64,000 bases of DNA from Pelatocladus maniniholoensis HA4357-MV3 (GTDB lineage Bacteria > Cyanobacteriota > Cyanobacteriia > Cyanobacteriales > Nostocaceae). Of this stretch, positions 49,315 to 58,128 are shown piece by piece. Positions within the stretch are counted from its first letter, which is position 1, and each line of letters starts with the position of its first letter. The translations under genes and the position numbers were made by a program. Location of the stretch: the NCBI GenBank assembly GCA_019359115.1, contig JAHHHW010000074.1, forward strand, positions 42,842-106,841, written 5' to 3'. Under the pieces are notes generated by a model, which searched no databases, was not told the DNA's origin, and saw nothing but the letters and a program-made list of their open reading frames with translations.

Positions 49315-49555
49315 TTTTGTATTCTCCGTTGGGATGTTCTCCCCTTAATTATGAAATATTTTTAGGCAAGACTTGGCTATAAAAGCTTACCTTATTTTAT
49401 AGCTGAAAGCCTTACTGTGTAATTGCTTATTAATAATTTTATCTGATACTTAAAACTAAATTTTAAGTATCAATTCAAACGAAGATATTTTAATTGCCAC
49501 AACATTTACTATTAAGGGATTAATTGTTTTACCCATAATATATAAAACTGATAAC

Positions 49556-49852
49556 TTATTCTGAGTGTTGGTTTAACCAAATTTCTAAATCATTAACACT
49601 GGAAAAATCTAACAATGCCTCTCCTAGATTTTCTAACTGTGCAATTGATAACCCTTTAATTTGCTCGATTAATGATGCATCAATTTCACCAATACGACGA
49701 TTTAGCAGACGTAGGATTAAGTTTTGTTTGCCTTGTTGCCTTCCTTCTTGTCTTCCTTCTTGTCTTCCTTCTTCTTTGGCTTGTTCTCTGTCTTTTTGAT
49801 AAAGTGGTTTCAAACGCATAATTAACTCCCAACATCTGCTTCTAAAACACAT
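49556..49852 (-). CDS. DUF4351 tail fragment (partial duplicate)
   Basis: The 98-residue product is nearly the same as the C-terminal third of the protein encoded at 49887-50843: ELIMRLKPLYQKDREQAKEE, three EGRQ-type repeats, and LRLLNRRIGEIDASLIEQIK plus the final ENLGEALLDFSSVND. Upstream similarity stops after MCFRSRCW, so this looks like the end of a second tandem copy whose N-terminal part is lost. It may be translated from an internal Met or be a pseudogene. DUF4351 caps Rpn-like recombination-promoting nucleases and related cyanobacterial proteins. Confidence 0.5.
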   Translation of the reverse strand: MCFRSRCWELIMRLKPLYQKDREQAKEEGRQEGRQEGRQQGKQNLILRLLNRRIGEIDASLIEQIKGLSIAQLENLGEALLDFSSVNDLEIWLNQHSE

Positions 49853-49886
49853 ACTTTACGAGAAGGACTCAATAAATCAAAATGAA

Positions 49887-50843
49887 TTAGATTGATTGTT
49901 GGTTTAACCAAATTTCTAAATCATTAACACTGGAAAAATCTAACAATGCCTCTCCTAGATTTTCTAACTGTGCAATTGATAACCCTTTAATTTGCTCGAT
50001 TAATGACGCATCAATTTCACCAATACGACGATTTAATAGACGTAGTATTAAGTCTTGTTCGCCTTCTTGTCTTCCTTCTTGTCTTCCTTCTTGTCTTCCT
50101 TCTCGTCTTCCTTCTCGTCTTCCTTCTTGTCTTCCTTCTTCTTTGGCTTGTTCTCTGTCTCTTTGATAAAGTGGTTCTAAACGCATAATTAACTCCCGAT
50201 CATCTGCTTCTAATTCTTGATTTACTCTCAAATTTTCGCGCAAGTTGTAAACTAATTCGAGGGTTGCTTGTTGGTATGGATGATTTAATGGTAACGCTTG
50301 CAACTCGATAATTGCTTGTGACTGTACACTTCCTCTACCCAAAAGCCTCAACCATAATGTCTCTGGTGTGGTTGGTAGTTGATGTATCGCCACAATAGCT
50401 GTCCGCAAGGCTTCTGGGAGAAAATGCACTCCTGATGACCAACCTTGCTTTTGGATAGTTCCAAAACTAGACAATCTAGTTTCGGATATTGTTGGAGTCA
50501 GAACCCACAACTTGGGAATTTCTGAGTCCTGAAGTTTAGTTTTGTTGGCTTTGGCTTCTCGTCGCAATAAAGCTTTGACTTCTAATAATTTGAGAATACA
50601 GTCGCAGATTTCATCGCTAGCAGCCGGATTGCGGAAGGGTTCGATGATGGCAGGATTTTCTGCAAATTTTCCTAGCAAACCCAGTATTTGTAAATTAGAG
50701 TTTTGCTGTTTTGCAGGAGTGAATAAAACATCTATTTCTTTAATCTCTCCTGATACTTTCTCTGATGCTTTGACTTCTCCGTAATCTTTTAATAATTCTT
50801 CGAGGTAGTCTTTGGCGAATTGATCATGTATAAAACGGGTCAT
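49887..50843 (-). CDS. DUF4351 domain protein with EGRQ repeats
   Basis: The 318-residue protein begins MTRFIHDQFAKDYLEELLKD, with EIDVLFTPAKQQ near residue 36 and KLLEVKALLRREAKANK near 87, an Rpn/transposase-associated nuclease-like layout (PD-(D/E)xK-like E-x-D). A run of about seven 4-residue units EGRQ/EGRR at residues 238-265 forms a charged helix before the C-terminal DUF4351 domain (LRLLNRRIGEIDASLIEQIK). Nuclease activity and biological role are not known. The repeated 12-base DNA unit (GAAGGAAGACAA-like) makes length variation likely. A duplicated tail lies downstream. Confidence 0.8.
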   Translation of the reverse strand: MTRFIHDQFAKDYLEELLKDYGEVKASEKVSGEIKEIDVLFTPAKQQNSNLQILGLLGKFAENPAIIEPFRNPAASDEICDCILKLLEVKALLRREAKANKTKLQDSEIPKLWVLTPTISETRLSSFGTIQKQGWSSGVHFLPEALRTAIVAIHQLPTTPETLWLRLLGRGSVQSQAIIELQALPLNHPYQQATLELVYNLRENLRVNQELEADDRELIMRLEPLYQRDREQAKEEGRQEGRREGRREGRQEGRQEGRQEGEQDLILRLLNRRIGEIDASLIEQIKGLSIAQLENLGEALLDFSSVNDLEIWLNQQSI

Positions 50844-50982
50844 TCAATTTTAATATTGCAGAATTTCTAGGTTAATGCAAAGTTTTATTCTATAGCAGTT
50901 CTGAATCTTTCATAAGAAACATAGATCCCCGATTTAAAAAAGTCGGGTATCTATAACTCCTCATAGTTAATGCAATGAATCA

Positions 50983-51378
50983 CTAAGTAGTTATTGTATT
51001 TTCATTTGATGTTTTATCTGGATTAGATTTCAAACGTGTCAATCTGCTTTTACGGATACGTTCGCTTTCTCTAACCCCGCCTGCAAGTTCATATTCATTG
51101 CTGTTTTTGCCGTATTTAAAACCAACCCCGTACAGCATTTTATCTGAAACTTGACTTAATATTTTTTCCATCTCATCCAGCTTTGTTTTAGAAGAGTCAA
51201 CTAGAGCTACAGCAGCGTTATACTCATCAAGCATATTGTGAAACTGTTCTATTAATTGCGTCAGGTTTCGCAAATTGCAAGTTTCATCAAAATTGAGATT
51301 TGGATCAATAGCTTTCAATCCAGCAACTCTAAACTGAGCTTTTTTTAGAATCCGGGAACTACGTTTTTTTCGGGGCAT
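50983..51378 (-). CDS. Hypothetical 131-residue coiled-coil-like protein
   Basis: The protein is basic at both ends (MPRKKRSSRILKKAQFR) and has a central helix with heptad-like spacing (LTQLIEQFHNMLDEYNAAVA). A GVGFKYGKNSNEYELAGGVR segment near residue 83 resembles a conserved patch in hypothetical cyanobacterial proteins. No enzyme motif is seen. I do not recognise a function. It may be a nucleic-acid-binding or scaffold protein. Confidence 0.6.
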   Translation of the reverse strand: MPRKKRSSRILKKAQFRVAGLKAIDPNLNFDETCNLRNLTQLIEQFHNMLDEYNAAVALVDSSKTKLDEMEKILSQVSDKMLYGVGFKYGKNSNEYELAGGVRESERIRKSRLTRLKSNPDKTSNENTITT

Positions 51379-51735
51379 AAATTTACACTTTTAAAAGCTT
51401 TATCGAGCTATTTTGGCTCAATTAATCTGGATTCTAGTTCAGCAAAAAGCACAGTTTTTTAGCAAATGGTTTTATTTTTGACCGTAATTTCTCTGAATTG
51501 AGTTACCAAAGGTTGATTTTTAGGGAAATAATCCCCCTGTAGCGCATGGCTTCGCTAAGGTACGTCTCTATATTCCACCTTACTAGCGTATCAAGGCTAA
51601 AATGTTGTATTAGATTTTTAGTTTTTCTGCGAAGACAGCGCCTACTACGAACTTTTTCTATTGCACTATTTTAGTCTAGACACGCCAATATGATCTGCTG
51701 GTGCGGTTAGGCTAAAGCCATAACGCACCCTACTT
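51379..51735. other. Intergenic region before the 21-bp array
   Basis: Contains a GCGCATGGCTTCGCTAAGG dispersed-repeat word near 51542 and a fragment AGCGCCTACTACGAAC near 51637 related to the palindrome at 52510-52566. No gene is evident. Confidence 0.45.
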
Positions 51736-51861
51736 AAGGCTTAATGTTGTAACTTTAAGGCTTAATGTTATGGCTGTAAGACTTAATATTGTAATCTTAA
51801 GGCTTAATGTTCTATCTGTAAGGCTTAATGTTGTAACTTTAAGGGTTAACCTTGTAAGATT
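51736..51861. repeat. Six tandem 21-bp repeats
   Basis: Units start at 51736, 51757, 51778, 51799, 51820 and 51841, all exactly 21 bases apart. The consensus is AAGGCTTAATGTTGTAACTT plus T, and the TTAATGTT core varies least. No spacer separates the units, so this is not a CRISPR array. The period equals two turns of B-DNA, as in iteron or operator arrays. The next gene downstream is a plant-type ferredoxin. Confidence 0.8.
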
Positions 51862-52070
51862 GATGACAAAAGTTTGTTTGTGAGTGCATTATAAAATTCT
51901 GAAAAATTCTCTGTGATTATTATAGAACTCTGGTAGAATACCCCAACCCAAGCAAAATCCAAACTTTATTTAATGTCTGCAATATTTTTAACTAATTCAG
52001 ATAAAATAATAAATTTGTCGGCATTGCTGATTTCATGTATGAAAATGATTTTGCGTAATGCCAAAATCTT

Positions 52071-52100
52071 TGTAGAGACACGATATATCGTGTCTCTACA
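52071..52100. repeat. Perfect 30-bp palindrome of the TGTAGAGAC family
   Basis: The arms TGTAGAGACACGATA and TATCGTGTCTCTACA are perfect 15-base complements with no loop. It is the same family as 27974-28003 but with ACACG in place of ACGCG and compensating changes on the other arm, which argues for selection on pairing. It lies about 60 bases before the ferredoxin start. Confidence 0.85.
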
Positions 52101-52162
52101 TTCGGATTCATACCGCATTCAGCAACGCCAATTTGTCTGTTGTATCGCATCTTTAATAGTAT

Positions 52163-52477
52163 ATGTCTAAGACTTACACCGTTGAAATTCACCATCAAGG
52201 CAAAACTCATACTTTGCAAGTTCCCGAAGATCAAACAATCTTATCAGTTGCAGATGCACAGAGGTTAGAATTACCTAGTTCCTGTCATGCAGGTGTTTGC
52301 ACAACTTGCGCTGGTCAAATTATTTCCGGTACAGTAGACCAAAGTGAGGGCATGGGCGTTAGTCCAGACCTTCAAGAACAAGGTTACGTCTTACTTTGTG
52401 TTGCTTATCCTCGTTCCGATTTAAAAATTGCCACAGAAAAAGAAGATACAGTTTATCAATTACAATTTGGTAAATAA
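52163..52477 (+). CDS. Plant-type 2Fe-2S ferredoxin
   Basis: The 104-residue protein has the plant-type cluster site C41, C46 and C49 (SSCHAGVCTTC) and C79 (YVLLC). It carries electrons in the cytoplasm to reductases such as FNR, nitrite reductase or other enzymes. The loop uses SSCHAGVCTTC where photosynthetic PetF1 has a Tyr/Arg-containing loop, so it is a secondary ferredoxin and not the main PetF. It is followed by a small conserved gene and by DUF3326. The start is preceded by a palindrome. Confidence 0.93.
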   Translation: MSKTYTVEIHHQGKTHTLQVPEDQTILSVADAQRLELPSSCHAGVCTTCAGQIISGTVDQSEGMGVSPDLQEQGYVLLCVAYPRSDLKIATEKEDTVYQLQFGK

Positions 52478-52509
52478 CGTTAGGTAGGCTAACGCACCTT
52501 GAATGAAGG

Positions 52510-52566
52510 GTTCGTAGTAAGCACTAAAGTGCTTAAAAAATAAATACTCAAGTCCTTACTACGAAC
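52510..52566. repeat. Palindromic dispersed repeat (GTTCGTAGTAAG...CTTACTACGAAC)
   Basis: Inverted ends GTTCGTAGTAAG (52510-52521) and CTTACTACGAAC (52555-52566) enclose the hairpin AGCACTAAAGTGCT. It belongs to the family at 14814-14870. It lies between the ferredoxin gene and the 58-residue gene. Confidence 0.8.
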
Positions 52567-52614
52567 TTTAGTTGTTTTATACTAACCACTATCCACTAAC
52601 AACCAACAAATACA

Positions 52615-52791
52615 ATGACAACTCATTTTATCACCGCAGAAATTAACCTCCAAGAAACTCCTACAGAATTACAAAAAACCATTGAAGCAGAACTAAAAAA
52701 ACAAGGTGAACCCTTACGTTGGGCAATTACTTCTGTAGATGTTCCCCAACAAAAAGCAACTGTGGAAGCTGTCGTCACCACTAATGCTTAA
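52615..52791 (+). CDS. Small conserved cyanobacterial protein (58 residues)
   Basis: A short frame from ATG 52615 to the TAA at 52789-52791 encodes MTTHFITAEINLQETPTELQ followed by a Lys-rich helix and a beta-strand end AVVTTNA. The sequence has clean codon use and the alternating beta-alpha-beta pattern of a small folded protein. It lies in a same-strand run after the ferredoxin gene and before DUF3326. I do not know its function. Confidence 0.6.
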   Translation: MTTHFITAEINLQETPTELQKTIEAELKKQGEPLRWAITSVDVPQQKATVEAVVTTNA

Positions 52792-52887
52792 TTTTTGATG
52801 GCTAATAGCTAATTATTAATTGGTATTAGCTATTAGCCATTTTTTATTTTTACTTTTTACTTTTTACTTTTTACTTTTTAATTATTT

Positions 52888-53949
52888 GTGCGTCCATACA
52901 CTGCTATTTTGATTGTACCTACTGGCATTGGAGCTGCAATTGGTGGTTATGCAGGCGATGCATTACCCGTTGCCAAAACTATCGCCCAGGTTTGCGAGCG
53001 CCTGATCACTCACCCCAATGTCATGAATGGTGCGACTTTATATTGGAATCTCCCCAATGCTTTCTATGTCGAAGGTTATGGGCTTGACAAATTTGCTGCT
53101 GAATGCTGGGGTTTACGTCCCGTCCATCAAAATCGGATTGGTTTGCTTTTAGACCAAGGGATAGAACCAGAATTACGCCTGCGAAACCTGCAAGCAGCCG
53201 ACGCAGCTAGGGCAACTTTAGGATTATCTTTAACAGATTATGTAGTTACCGATGCACCTTTAAACGTAGAACTACGTACATCTACCTCTGGTGCAAGTTG
53301 GGGAACAATTGGTAATCCAGATAGTTTACTAAGGGCAGCAGAAGTATTAATTAACAAAGCTGGGGCAGAAGCGATCGCAGTTGTGGCTCGTTTCCCCGAT
53401 TATATCGATGAACAAGCAGATCAAAACTACCGTCACGGCAAAGGTGTAGATCCAATTGCTGGCGCTGAAGCTGTGATTAGCCATTTATTAGTGCGACAGT
53501 TTCACATTCCTTGCGCTCATGCGCCAGCCTTTTTACCTCCATCCCTAGATCCCGATTTATCTCCCCGTTCAGCTGCCGAAGAATTAGGTTATACTTTTCT
53601 ACCAAGCGTTCTTGTTGGTTTAAGTCGCGCACCCCAATTTATCGTGAGGGAGACTGAGCAAATACTTGAACCAACAGAAATTTGGGCTAATCAAGTAGAT
53701 GCTGTGATTGTGCCAGCAAGCGCATGTGGCAGTAGCGCCTTACTAAATCTCAGCCAGACGCAATCTCTAATAGTCACAGTTCGAGAAAATCATACTCTGC
53801 TTCAAGTTCCTCCCCAACCTTTAGGGATAAAATCAGTAGAGGTAAACTCATATTTAGAAGCAGTGGGCGTATTAGTTGCCCATAAAGCAGGCATTAACTC
53901 CTATGCTCTTAATCCTGATATCTCGCCTTTGCGTTGTTTAAATAATTAG
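52888..53949 (+). CDS. DUF3326 family protein
   Basis: The 353-residue protein begins with a GTG start (MRPYTAILIVPTGIGAAIGG) and belongs to DUF3326, found in cyanobacteria and plants. Family-type segments include PNAFYVEGYGLDKFA, GTIGNPDSLL and GKGVDPIAGAEA. No reaction has been assigned to the family. No other in-frame ATG is near the start, and the GTG follows an A+T-rich leader. Function unknown; cytoplasmic or stromal-type soluble protein. Confidence 0.88.
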   Translation: MRPYTAILIVPTGIGAAIGGYAGDALPVAKTIAQVCERLITHPNVMNGATLYWNLPNAFYVEGYGLDKFAAECWGLRPVHQNRIGLLLDQGIEPELRLRNLQAADAARATLGLSLTDYVVTDAPLNVELRTSTSGASWGTIGNPDSLLRAAEVLINKAGAEAIAVVARFPDYIDEQADQNYRHGKGVDPIAGAEAVISHLLVRQFHIPCAHAPAFLPPSLDPDLSPRSAAEELGYTFLPSVLVGLSRAPQFIVRETEQILEPTEIWANQVDAVIVPASACGSSALLNLSQTQSLIVTVRENHTLLQVPPQPLGIKSVEVNSYLEAVGVLVAHKAGINSYALNPDISPLRCLNN

Positions 53950-54071
53950 TTAGTAGTTAGTGGCGTTAAAAGCCATAAGTCAAAAGTCAAAAAGATTCTT
54001 AATTTTTAATTTTTAGTTTTTAATTTTTAATTCCGCGAAGCGGTAGTCCCCAATCCCCAATCCCCAATTCC

Positions 54072-54653
54072 GTGACTCAACCAGAAAATCAAGAGCCAGA
54101 AATACCATACATGACACGCACCCAAGTACTGGTGGCGATGGGAGTAACTGCTGTAGTTTTATGGATTATTGCCAAACTATGGTTGTATTTTGGCAGTTTT
54201 ACCCTGATGCCTTTAACGTGGAATTTAAGAGATTTCCTTTTGGGCGTAGGTTTAGGCTTGAGTATTACTGGTTTGAGTGGTTTAGCTTATCAACTTTGCC
54301 CTCCTTATCGTAGGAGTGCCAATTATTACTTAGAAATAGTTCTCAAACCCCTAGCTTTCCCTGATTTAATTTGGTTGGGATTATTACCAGGATTGAGTGA
54401 AGAATTATTATTTCGTGGTGTAATGTTGCCAGCTTTTGGATTAGATTATGCTGCTGTCATCGTATCGAGTCTTTGTTTTGGGGTGTTGCATTTGAGTGGT
54501 TCCCAACAATGGCCGTATGTGATTTGGGCAAGTATTGTGGGACTAATATTGGGATATAGCGCCATCCTCAGTGGTAATTTGTTAGTGCCAATTATTGCTC
54601 ATGTTTTTACAAACATTATTTCTAGTTATTTGTGGAAAGTAGGGAGGTATTAA
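54072..54653 (+). CDS. CPBP family intramembrane glutamic endopeptidase
   Basis: The 193-residue membrane protein has the CPBP/Abi motifs: E110-E111 with R115 (SEELLFRGV), H140 (FGVLH) and H176-N180 (HVFTN). CPBP proteases are membrane enzymes that process CAAX or peptide substrates; some protect against self-made bacteriocins. There are four or five hydrophobic segments. A GTG start at 54072 is used, directly after heptamer repeats. Not linked to a bacteriocin gene. Confidence 0.88.
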   Translation: MTQPENQEPEIPYMTRTQVLVAMGVTAVVLWIIAKLWLYFGSFTLMPLTWNLRDFLLGVGLGLSITGLSGLAYQLCPPYRRSANYYLEIVLKPLAFPDLIWLGLLPGLSEELLFRGVMLPAFGLDYAAVIVSSLCFGVLHLSGSQQWPYVIWASIVGLILGYSAILSGNLLVPIIAHVFTNIISSYLWKVGRY

Positions 54654-54809
54654 CTGTTACAATAATTCCTGCTTTTTCCCAACGTCAAAAATAGAGTTGA
54701 ATATATTACCACAAACAACTCGGAGTCTATCTTAGGGTTATTTCCTACTTGCTGAGAAATTTTCTAGCCTGATTGTAGGTTTATTCTCAGCTAGGGGAAA
54801 ATTTTTTAT

Positions 54810-55373
54810 ATGACAACCAACATTTCTGATAACCTCAACAAAAATAATAATCGATCGCTATGGATGGGTATTATCCTGAGTGTTTTGGGAATAATTGCGA
54901 TCGCACTACCTGTTGTCTCAACTATTTTTGCTGAAACCTGGGTTGCGGTCATTCTGATTTCTGCTGGGTTTGCCAAACTATTCTACGCGTATAATACCCG
55001 TGAGCAAGGCGGATTTGTTTGGAAAATTCTGTTGAGTGGTCTTTACATCGCTACAGGTGTGATGCTGTTTATCTATCCTCGCACTGGTATTTTGACACTA
55101 ACTCTGTTATTGGGTAGCTTCTTATTAACTGAAGGTGTTTTCGAGCTAATCCTAGCATTCAAGTTGCGCCCACAACAAAACTGGACTTGGGTACTTTCCG
55201 ACGGAATTATTACCCTCATTTTAGGTGGAATGATCTGGTTCCAGTGGCCTTTCAATGCACCTTGGCTGCTTGGAACACTGGTTGGTGCTAGTGTTCTGTT
55301 CACTGGTGTTTCTCGCGTGATGCTGTCGTTGAATGGGCGTTCTACTTTAAATCCTTCCGATCAAACTGTGTAA
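54810..55373 (+). CDS. HdeD-like DUF308 membrane protein
   Basis: The 187-residue protein has six membrane helices organised as three homologous pairs, as in HdeD. Recognisable segments are LGIIAIALPVVSTIFAETWV, GLYIATGVMLFIYPR and LLTEGVFELILAFKLR. HdeD in E. coli is linked to acid resistance; the cyanobacterial members are widespread and not well characterised. It stands alone between the CPBP gene and purN. Confidence 0.88.
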   Translation: MTTNISDNLNKNNNRSLWMGIILSVLGIIAIALPVVSTIFAETWVAVILISAGFAKLFYAYNTREQGGFVWKILLSGLYIATGVMLFIYPRTGILTLTLLLGSFLLTEGVFELILAFKLRPQQNWTWVLSDGIITLILGGMIWFQWPFNAPWLLGTLVGASVLFTGVSRVMLSLNGRSTLNPSDQTV

Positions 55374-55432
55374 TTGTTAAGTGGTTAGGGAACAGGGAAC
55401 GAGGACATGGGAGACACGGGTGACAAGTATAA

Positions 55433-56098
55433 CTACTTATTACCCGTGTCTCCCATCTGTGCTTGTTGTGCTGCTAGTGCGATCGCCTGCGGTAATATCT
55501 TGTGTTCCTGTATCTGAATTCTGGCGTGAAGGGTTTGAGGTGTGTCATCAGGTAAAACGGGAACTGCTGCTTGCATTAAAATCGGGCCACTATCCATTTC
55601 CAAACAAACTAAATGCACTGTACAACCAGTAACTTTGACACCAGTAGCTATAGCTTGTTCTACGGCACGAGAACCTTTAAAACTGGGTAACAAGCTGGGA
55701 TGAATATTAATAATCTTGTATGGGAAAGCATCAATTAATACTTGTGTTACTAGTCGCATCCAACCACCCATAATTACCCATTCCACATCATATTGCTGTA
55801 GAGCCTGGACAATTTGCCAATCAAACTCTTCACGGCTACTATAATCACGGTGATTGAGAAGTACAGCAGGTACATCCCAATTAGCAGCCCGGACTGCGGC
55901 ATAGGCATCTGGATTATTGTAAATTAAAACTTGAATTTGGGCGTTGAGTTGCCCATCTTTGATGGCTTGGGCGATCGCTTCAAAGTTACTACCACTTCCC
56001 GAAGCCATGATTCCCAATTTTATAGGCTTGTGTTGACTAAATGTGTCTTGAATTTGAGGAGAAACCAGGCTAAAGATAGAATCAGGGCGGAGTGTCAT
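55433..56098 (-). CDS. purN: Phosphoribosylglycinamide formyltransferase
   Basis: PurN transfers formyl from 10-formyltetrahydrofolate to GAR in purine synthesis. The 221-residue protein has the N-terminal GIMASGSGSNFEAIAQAI phosphate loop near residue 31 and the catalytic set NIHPSLLPSFKGSRA (His) with EMDSGPILMQ (Asp). An N-terminal extension of about 25 residues precedes the usual start. It is divergent from the sugar permease gene by 21 bases. Confidence 0.96.
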   Translation of the reverse strand: MTLRPDSIFSLVSPQIQDTFSQHKPIKLGIMASGSGSNFEAIAQAIKDGQLNAQIQVLIYNNPDAYAAVRAANWDVPAVLLNHRDYSSREEFDWQIVQALQQYDVEWVIMGGWMRLVTQVLIDAFPYKIINIHPSLLPSFKGSRAVEQAIATGVKVTGCTVHLVCLEMDSGPILMQAAVPVLPDDTPQTLHARIQIQEHKILPQAIALAAQQAQMGDTGNK

Positions 56099-56119
56099 AA
56101 CGACAGGTTAATTTTATAG

Positions 56120-57013
56120 ATGCCAAAAATATATAGTAAATCTAGTCAGTCGTGGTTGGCTAATGATAGCGTTGCTGCTTGGTTTTTTCTGACTCCAGCA
56201 CTGATTTTATTAGGTCTTTTTATTCTTTGGCCAATTGCCTATTTGTTTTATCTTAGTTTTACCAGTGGTATTTTCACTTCTGGTGGTACACACTGGGTAG
56301 GCTTAAAAAATTATTGGCGTCTGTTATCTGACTCAGATTTTTGGCAAGTTATTTTTAATACTATTTATTTCACCCTTGCTACTGTGATTCCTAGTCTGGT
56401 GATTCCTTTAGGAATAGCAGTATTGTTAAATCAAGCTTTACCTTTGGGGGGATTTATCCGCAGTGTTTATTTTTTACCCTCGATAATTTCTCTAGTTGCT
56501 GGTGGTTTGGGATTTCGTTGGTTATTTCAAAATGATGGTATAGTTAACACCCTATTGGATATTATTGGTATTAAAGCTATTCCTTGGTTAAGTAGTACTG
56601 TGTGGGCAATGCCAGTACTGATTATCTTGAGTATTTGGAAACAACTCGGCTTTAATATGGTAGTGTTTTTAGCAGGGTTGCAAACTATTCCTCCCAGTCG
56701 ATACGAAGCTGCGGAACTTGATGGCGCGAATAGTTGGCAAAAGTTTTGGTATATTACTTTACCCGGATTGCAATCAACTTTAATTTTTGCGATCGTTACC
56801 ACGATGATTTTTACATTACGAAGTTTTGAGCAAGTTTATGTGATGACTGGCGGTGGTCCTCTAAATTCTACTAATTTAATGGTTTACTACATTTACCAAG
56901 AGGCTTTTGCTCAATTTGATTTTGGTTATGCAGCCGCCGCAGCAACGGTATTATTTGCAGTGACCCTGGTGCTGGTATATTTGCAGCTACAAACCTGGAA
57001 TGAGGAGAGTTAA
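56120..57013 (+). CDS. Carbohydrate ABC transporter permease (MalF/UgpA type)
   Basis: The 297-residue protein has six membrane helices and the EAA loop as RYEAAELDGANSWQKFWYIT, followed by LPGLQSTL. The N-terminal half, FFLTPALILLGLFILWPIAY, and the loop TSGGTHWVGLKNYW are typical of MalF/UgpA permeases. The MalG-type partner is probably the gene at 23044-23883. Neither ATPase nor binding protein is nearby. The sugar cannot be inferred with certainty. Confidence 0.9.
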   Translation: MPKIYSKSSQSWLANDSVAAWFFLTPALILLGLFILWPIAYLFYLSFTSGIFTSGGTHWVGLKNYWRLLSDSDFWQVIFNTIYFTLATVIPSLVIPLGIAVLLNQALPLGGFIRSVYFLPSIISLVAGGLGFRWLFQNDGIVNTLLDIIGIKAIPWLSSTVWAMPVLIILSIWKQLGFNMVVFLAGLQTIPPSRYEAAELDGANSWQKFWYITLPGLQSTLIFAIVTTMIFTLRSFEQVYVMTGGGPLNSTNLMVYYIYQEAFAQFDFGYAAAAATVLFAVTLVLVYLQLQTWNEES

Positions 57014-57114
57014 AAGCTTTTAAGAGGATGTTTGAAAAATGCTTCTAGCTATAGATTTTAAATGAGGTAATTTTATACTCAAATAAAAGTTTAATGCTAT
57101 CTACATCTAGATAA

Positions 57115-57693
57115 ATGTTTATTAACTATATCACCTTGATGTTGATTAATATGGTAGCCGGACTATTTCTTTTAGCTGGCTATGTGTATTTTGGCCTAGA
57201 TCACGCTTATCAAAAACGGTGGATTCCTGGATTTGGGATGACAGGGGCGATCGCACTAGTTACTGGTTTACACATGACTTTTACGTGGCCAGTAGGGGGA
57301 GTTTTCAACATTGCTTATGGTGAAATGACGGTATTGTTCGGTATTTTATTTTTGTCTGCTTCTTTAGCCTTAGCCTTGGGATGGGATTTGCTCACAGTTA
57401 CAATTTATGGCTTTTTTGCTGGACTTGCTGCGATTGTAATTGGGGTACGCATAATTAATCTGAATTTGACACGAAATCCACTTCTCTCAGGAATTGGATT
57501 TATTTTAACGGGATTAGGTGGAGTTTTTGCTGCACCAACTCTGTATCTAAAAACAAATCGTAAGTGGCGCTTGTTTGGTGCAATTTTGTTAGTAATTGCT
57601 GCCCTCATTTTTGCTTTTGTCGGTTATATTACATACTGGAATCATCTAGGCGAATATTCTAATTGGAAACCATTACCAATGCGAACACCATAA
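57115..57693 (+). CDS. DUF981 family membrane protein
   Basis: The 192-residue protein has about six hydrophobic segments (LINMVAGLFLLAGYVYFGLD, GILFLSASLALALGW, GFFAGLAAIVIGVRI and others) and fits the DUF981 family of predicted membrane proteins. No charged catalytic motif is seen in the membrane. Function is unknown. A terminator-like hairpin follows at 57749. Confidence 0.8.
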   Translation: MFINYITLMLINMVAGLFLLAGYVYFGLDHAYQKRWIPGFGMTGAIALVTGLHMTFTWPVGGVFNIAYGEMTVLFGILFLSASLALALGWDLLTVTIYGFFAGLAAIVIGVRIINLNLTRNPLLSGIGFILTGLGGVFAAPTLYLKTNRKWRLFGAILLVIAALIFAFVGYITYWNHLGEYSNWKPLPMRTP

Positions 57694-57748
57694 ACATGTA
57701 TCAATGCTAGCGATCGCATGAAAGTAAAAGTTCTAGATTATAAACATT

Positions 57749-57775
57749 CCCTGATTTTTATCAGGGTATTTTGAC
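57749..57775 (+). terminator. Terminator after the DUF981 gene
   Basis: The stem CCCTGAT (57749-57755) pairs with ATCAGGG (57760-57766) over a TTTT loop and is followed by TATTTTGA. It lies 56 bases beyond the DUF981 stop. The rest of the gap to 58128 shows a small CTTGTT/AACAAG hairpin near 57922 and nothing else. Confidence 0.7.
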
Positions 57776-58128
57776 AGAAAATTCTCATTAAGAACGTACT
57801 ATTATGGTTTTCACGATTGATAAGAGATTTTTTTGGATTTTCTCTTGATTTGCTATCTAGCTTATAAAGATTTCGGGTGTAATCTCAAGATACATATATC
57901 ATCAGGGCAAAATTGAACACTTGTTCCGAACAAGCGTATGAAACCACTTCAATTTGGAATTCATCATTCGGAATACGGAGTTACTTGGAACATTGATTCT
58001 TGGTAACAATTTTTGCGTGACTTTACGGACGAAGCATTGAGATGACTATTGATTTGTTTTATAAAAATATTTATCAGCAAATGCTTCGCCCCTACTACTA
58101 CATCTAGGCACAATTAGGGGTAAATATC

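Noticed and set aside
50003..50188. Plus-strand frame rich in Leu-Val-Phe
   Set aside because: It is antisense to the EGRQ repeat of the DUF4351 gene.
51736..51861. CRISPR array
   Set aside because: The repeats abut each other with no unique spacers, and no cas gene is present in the window.
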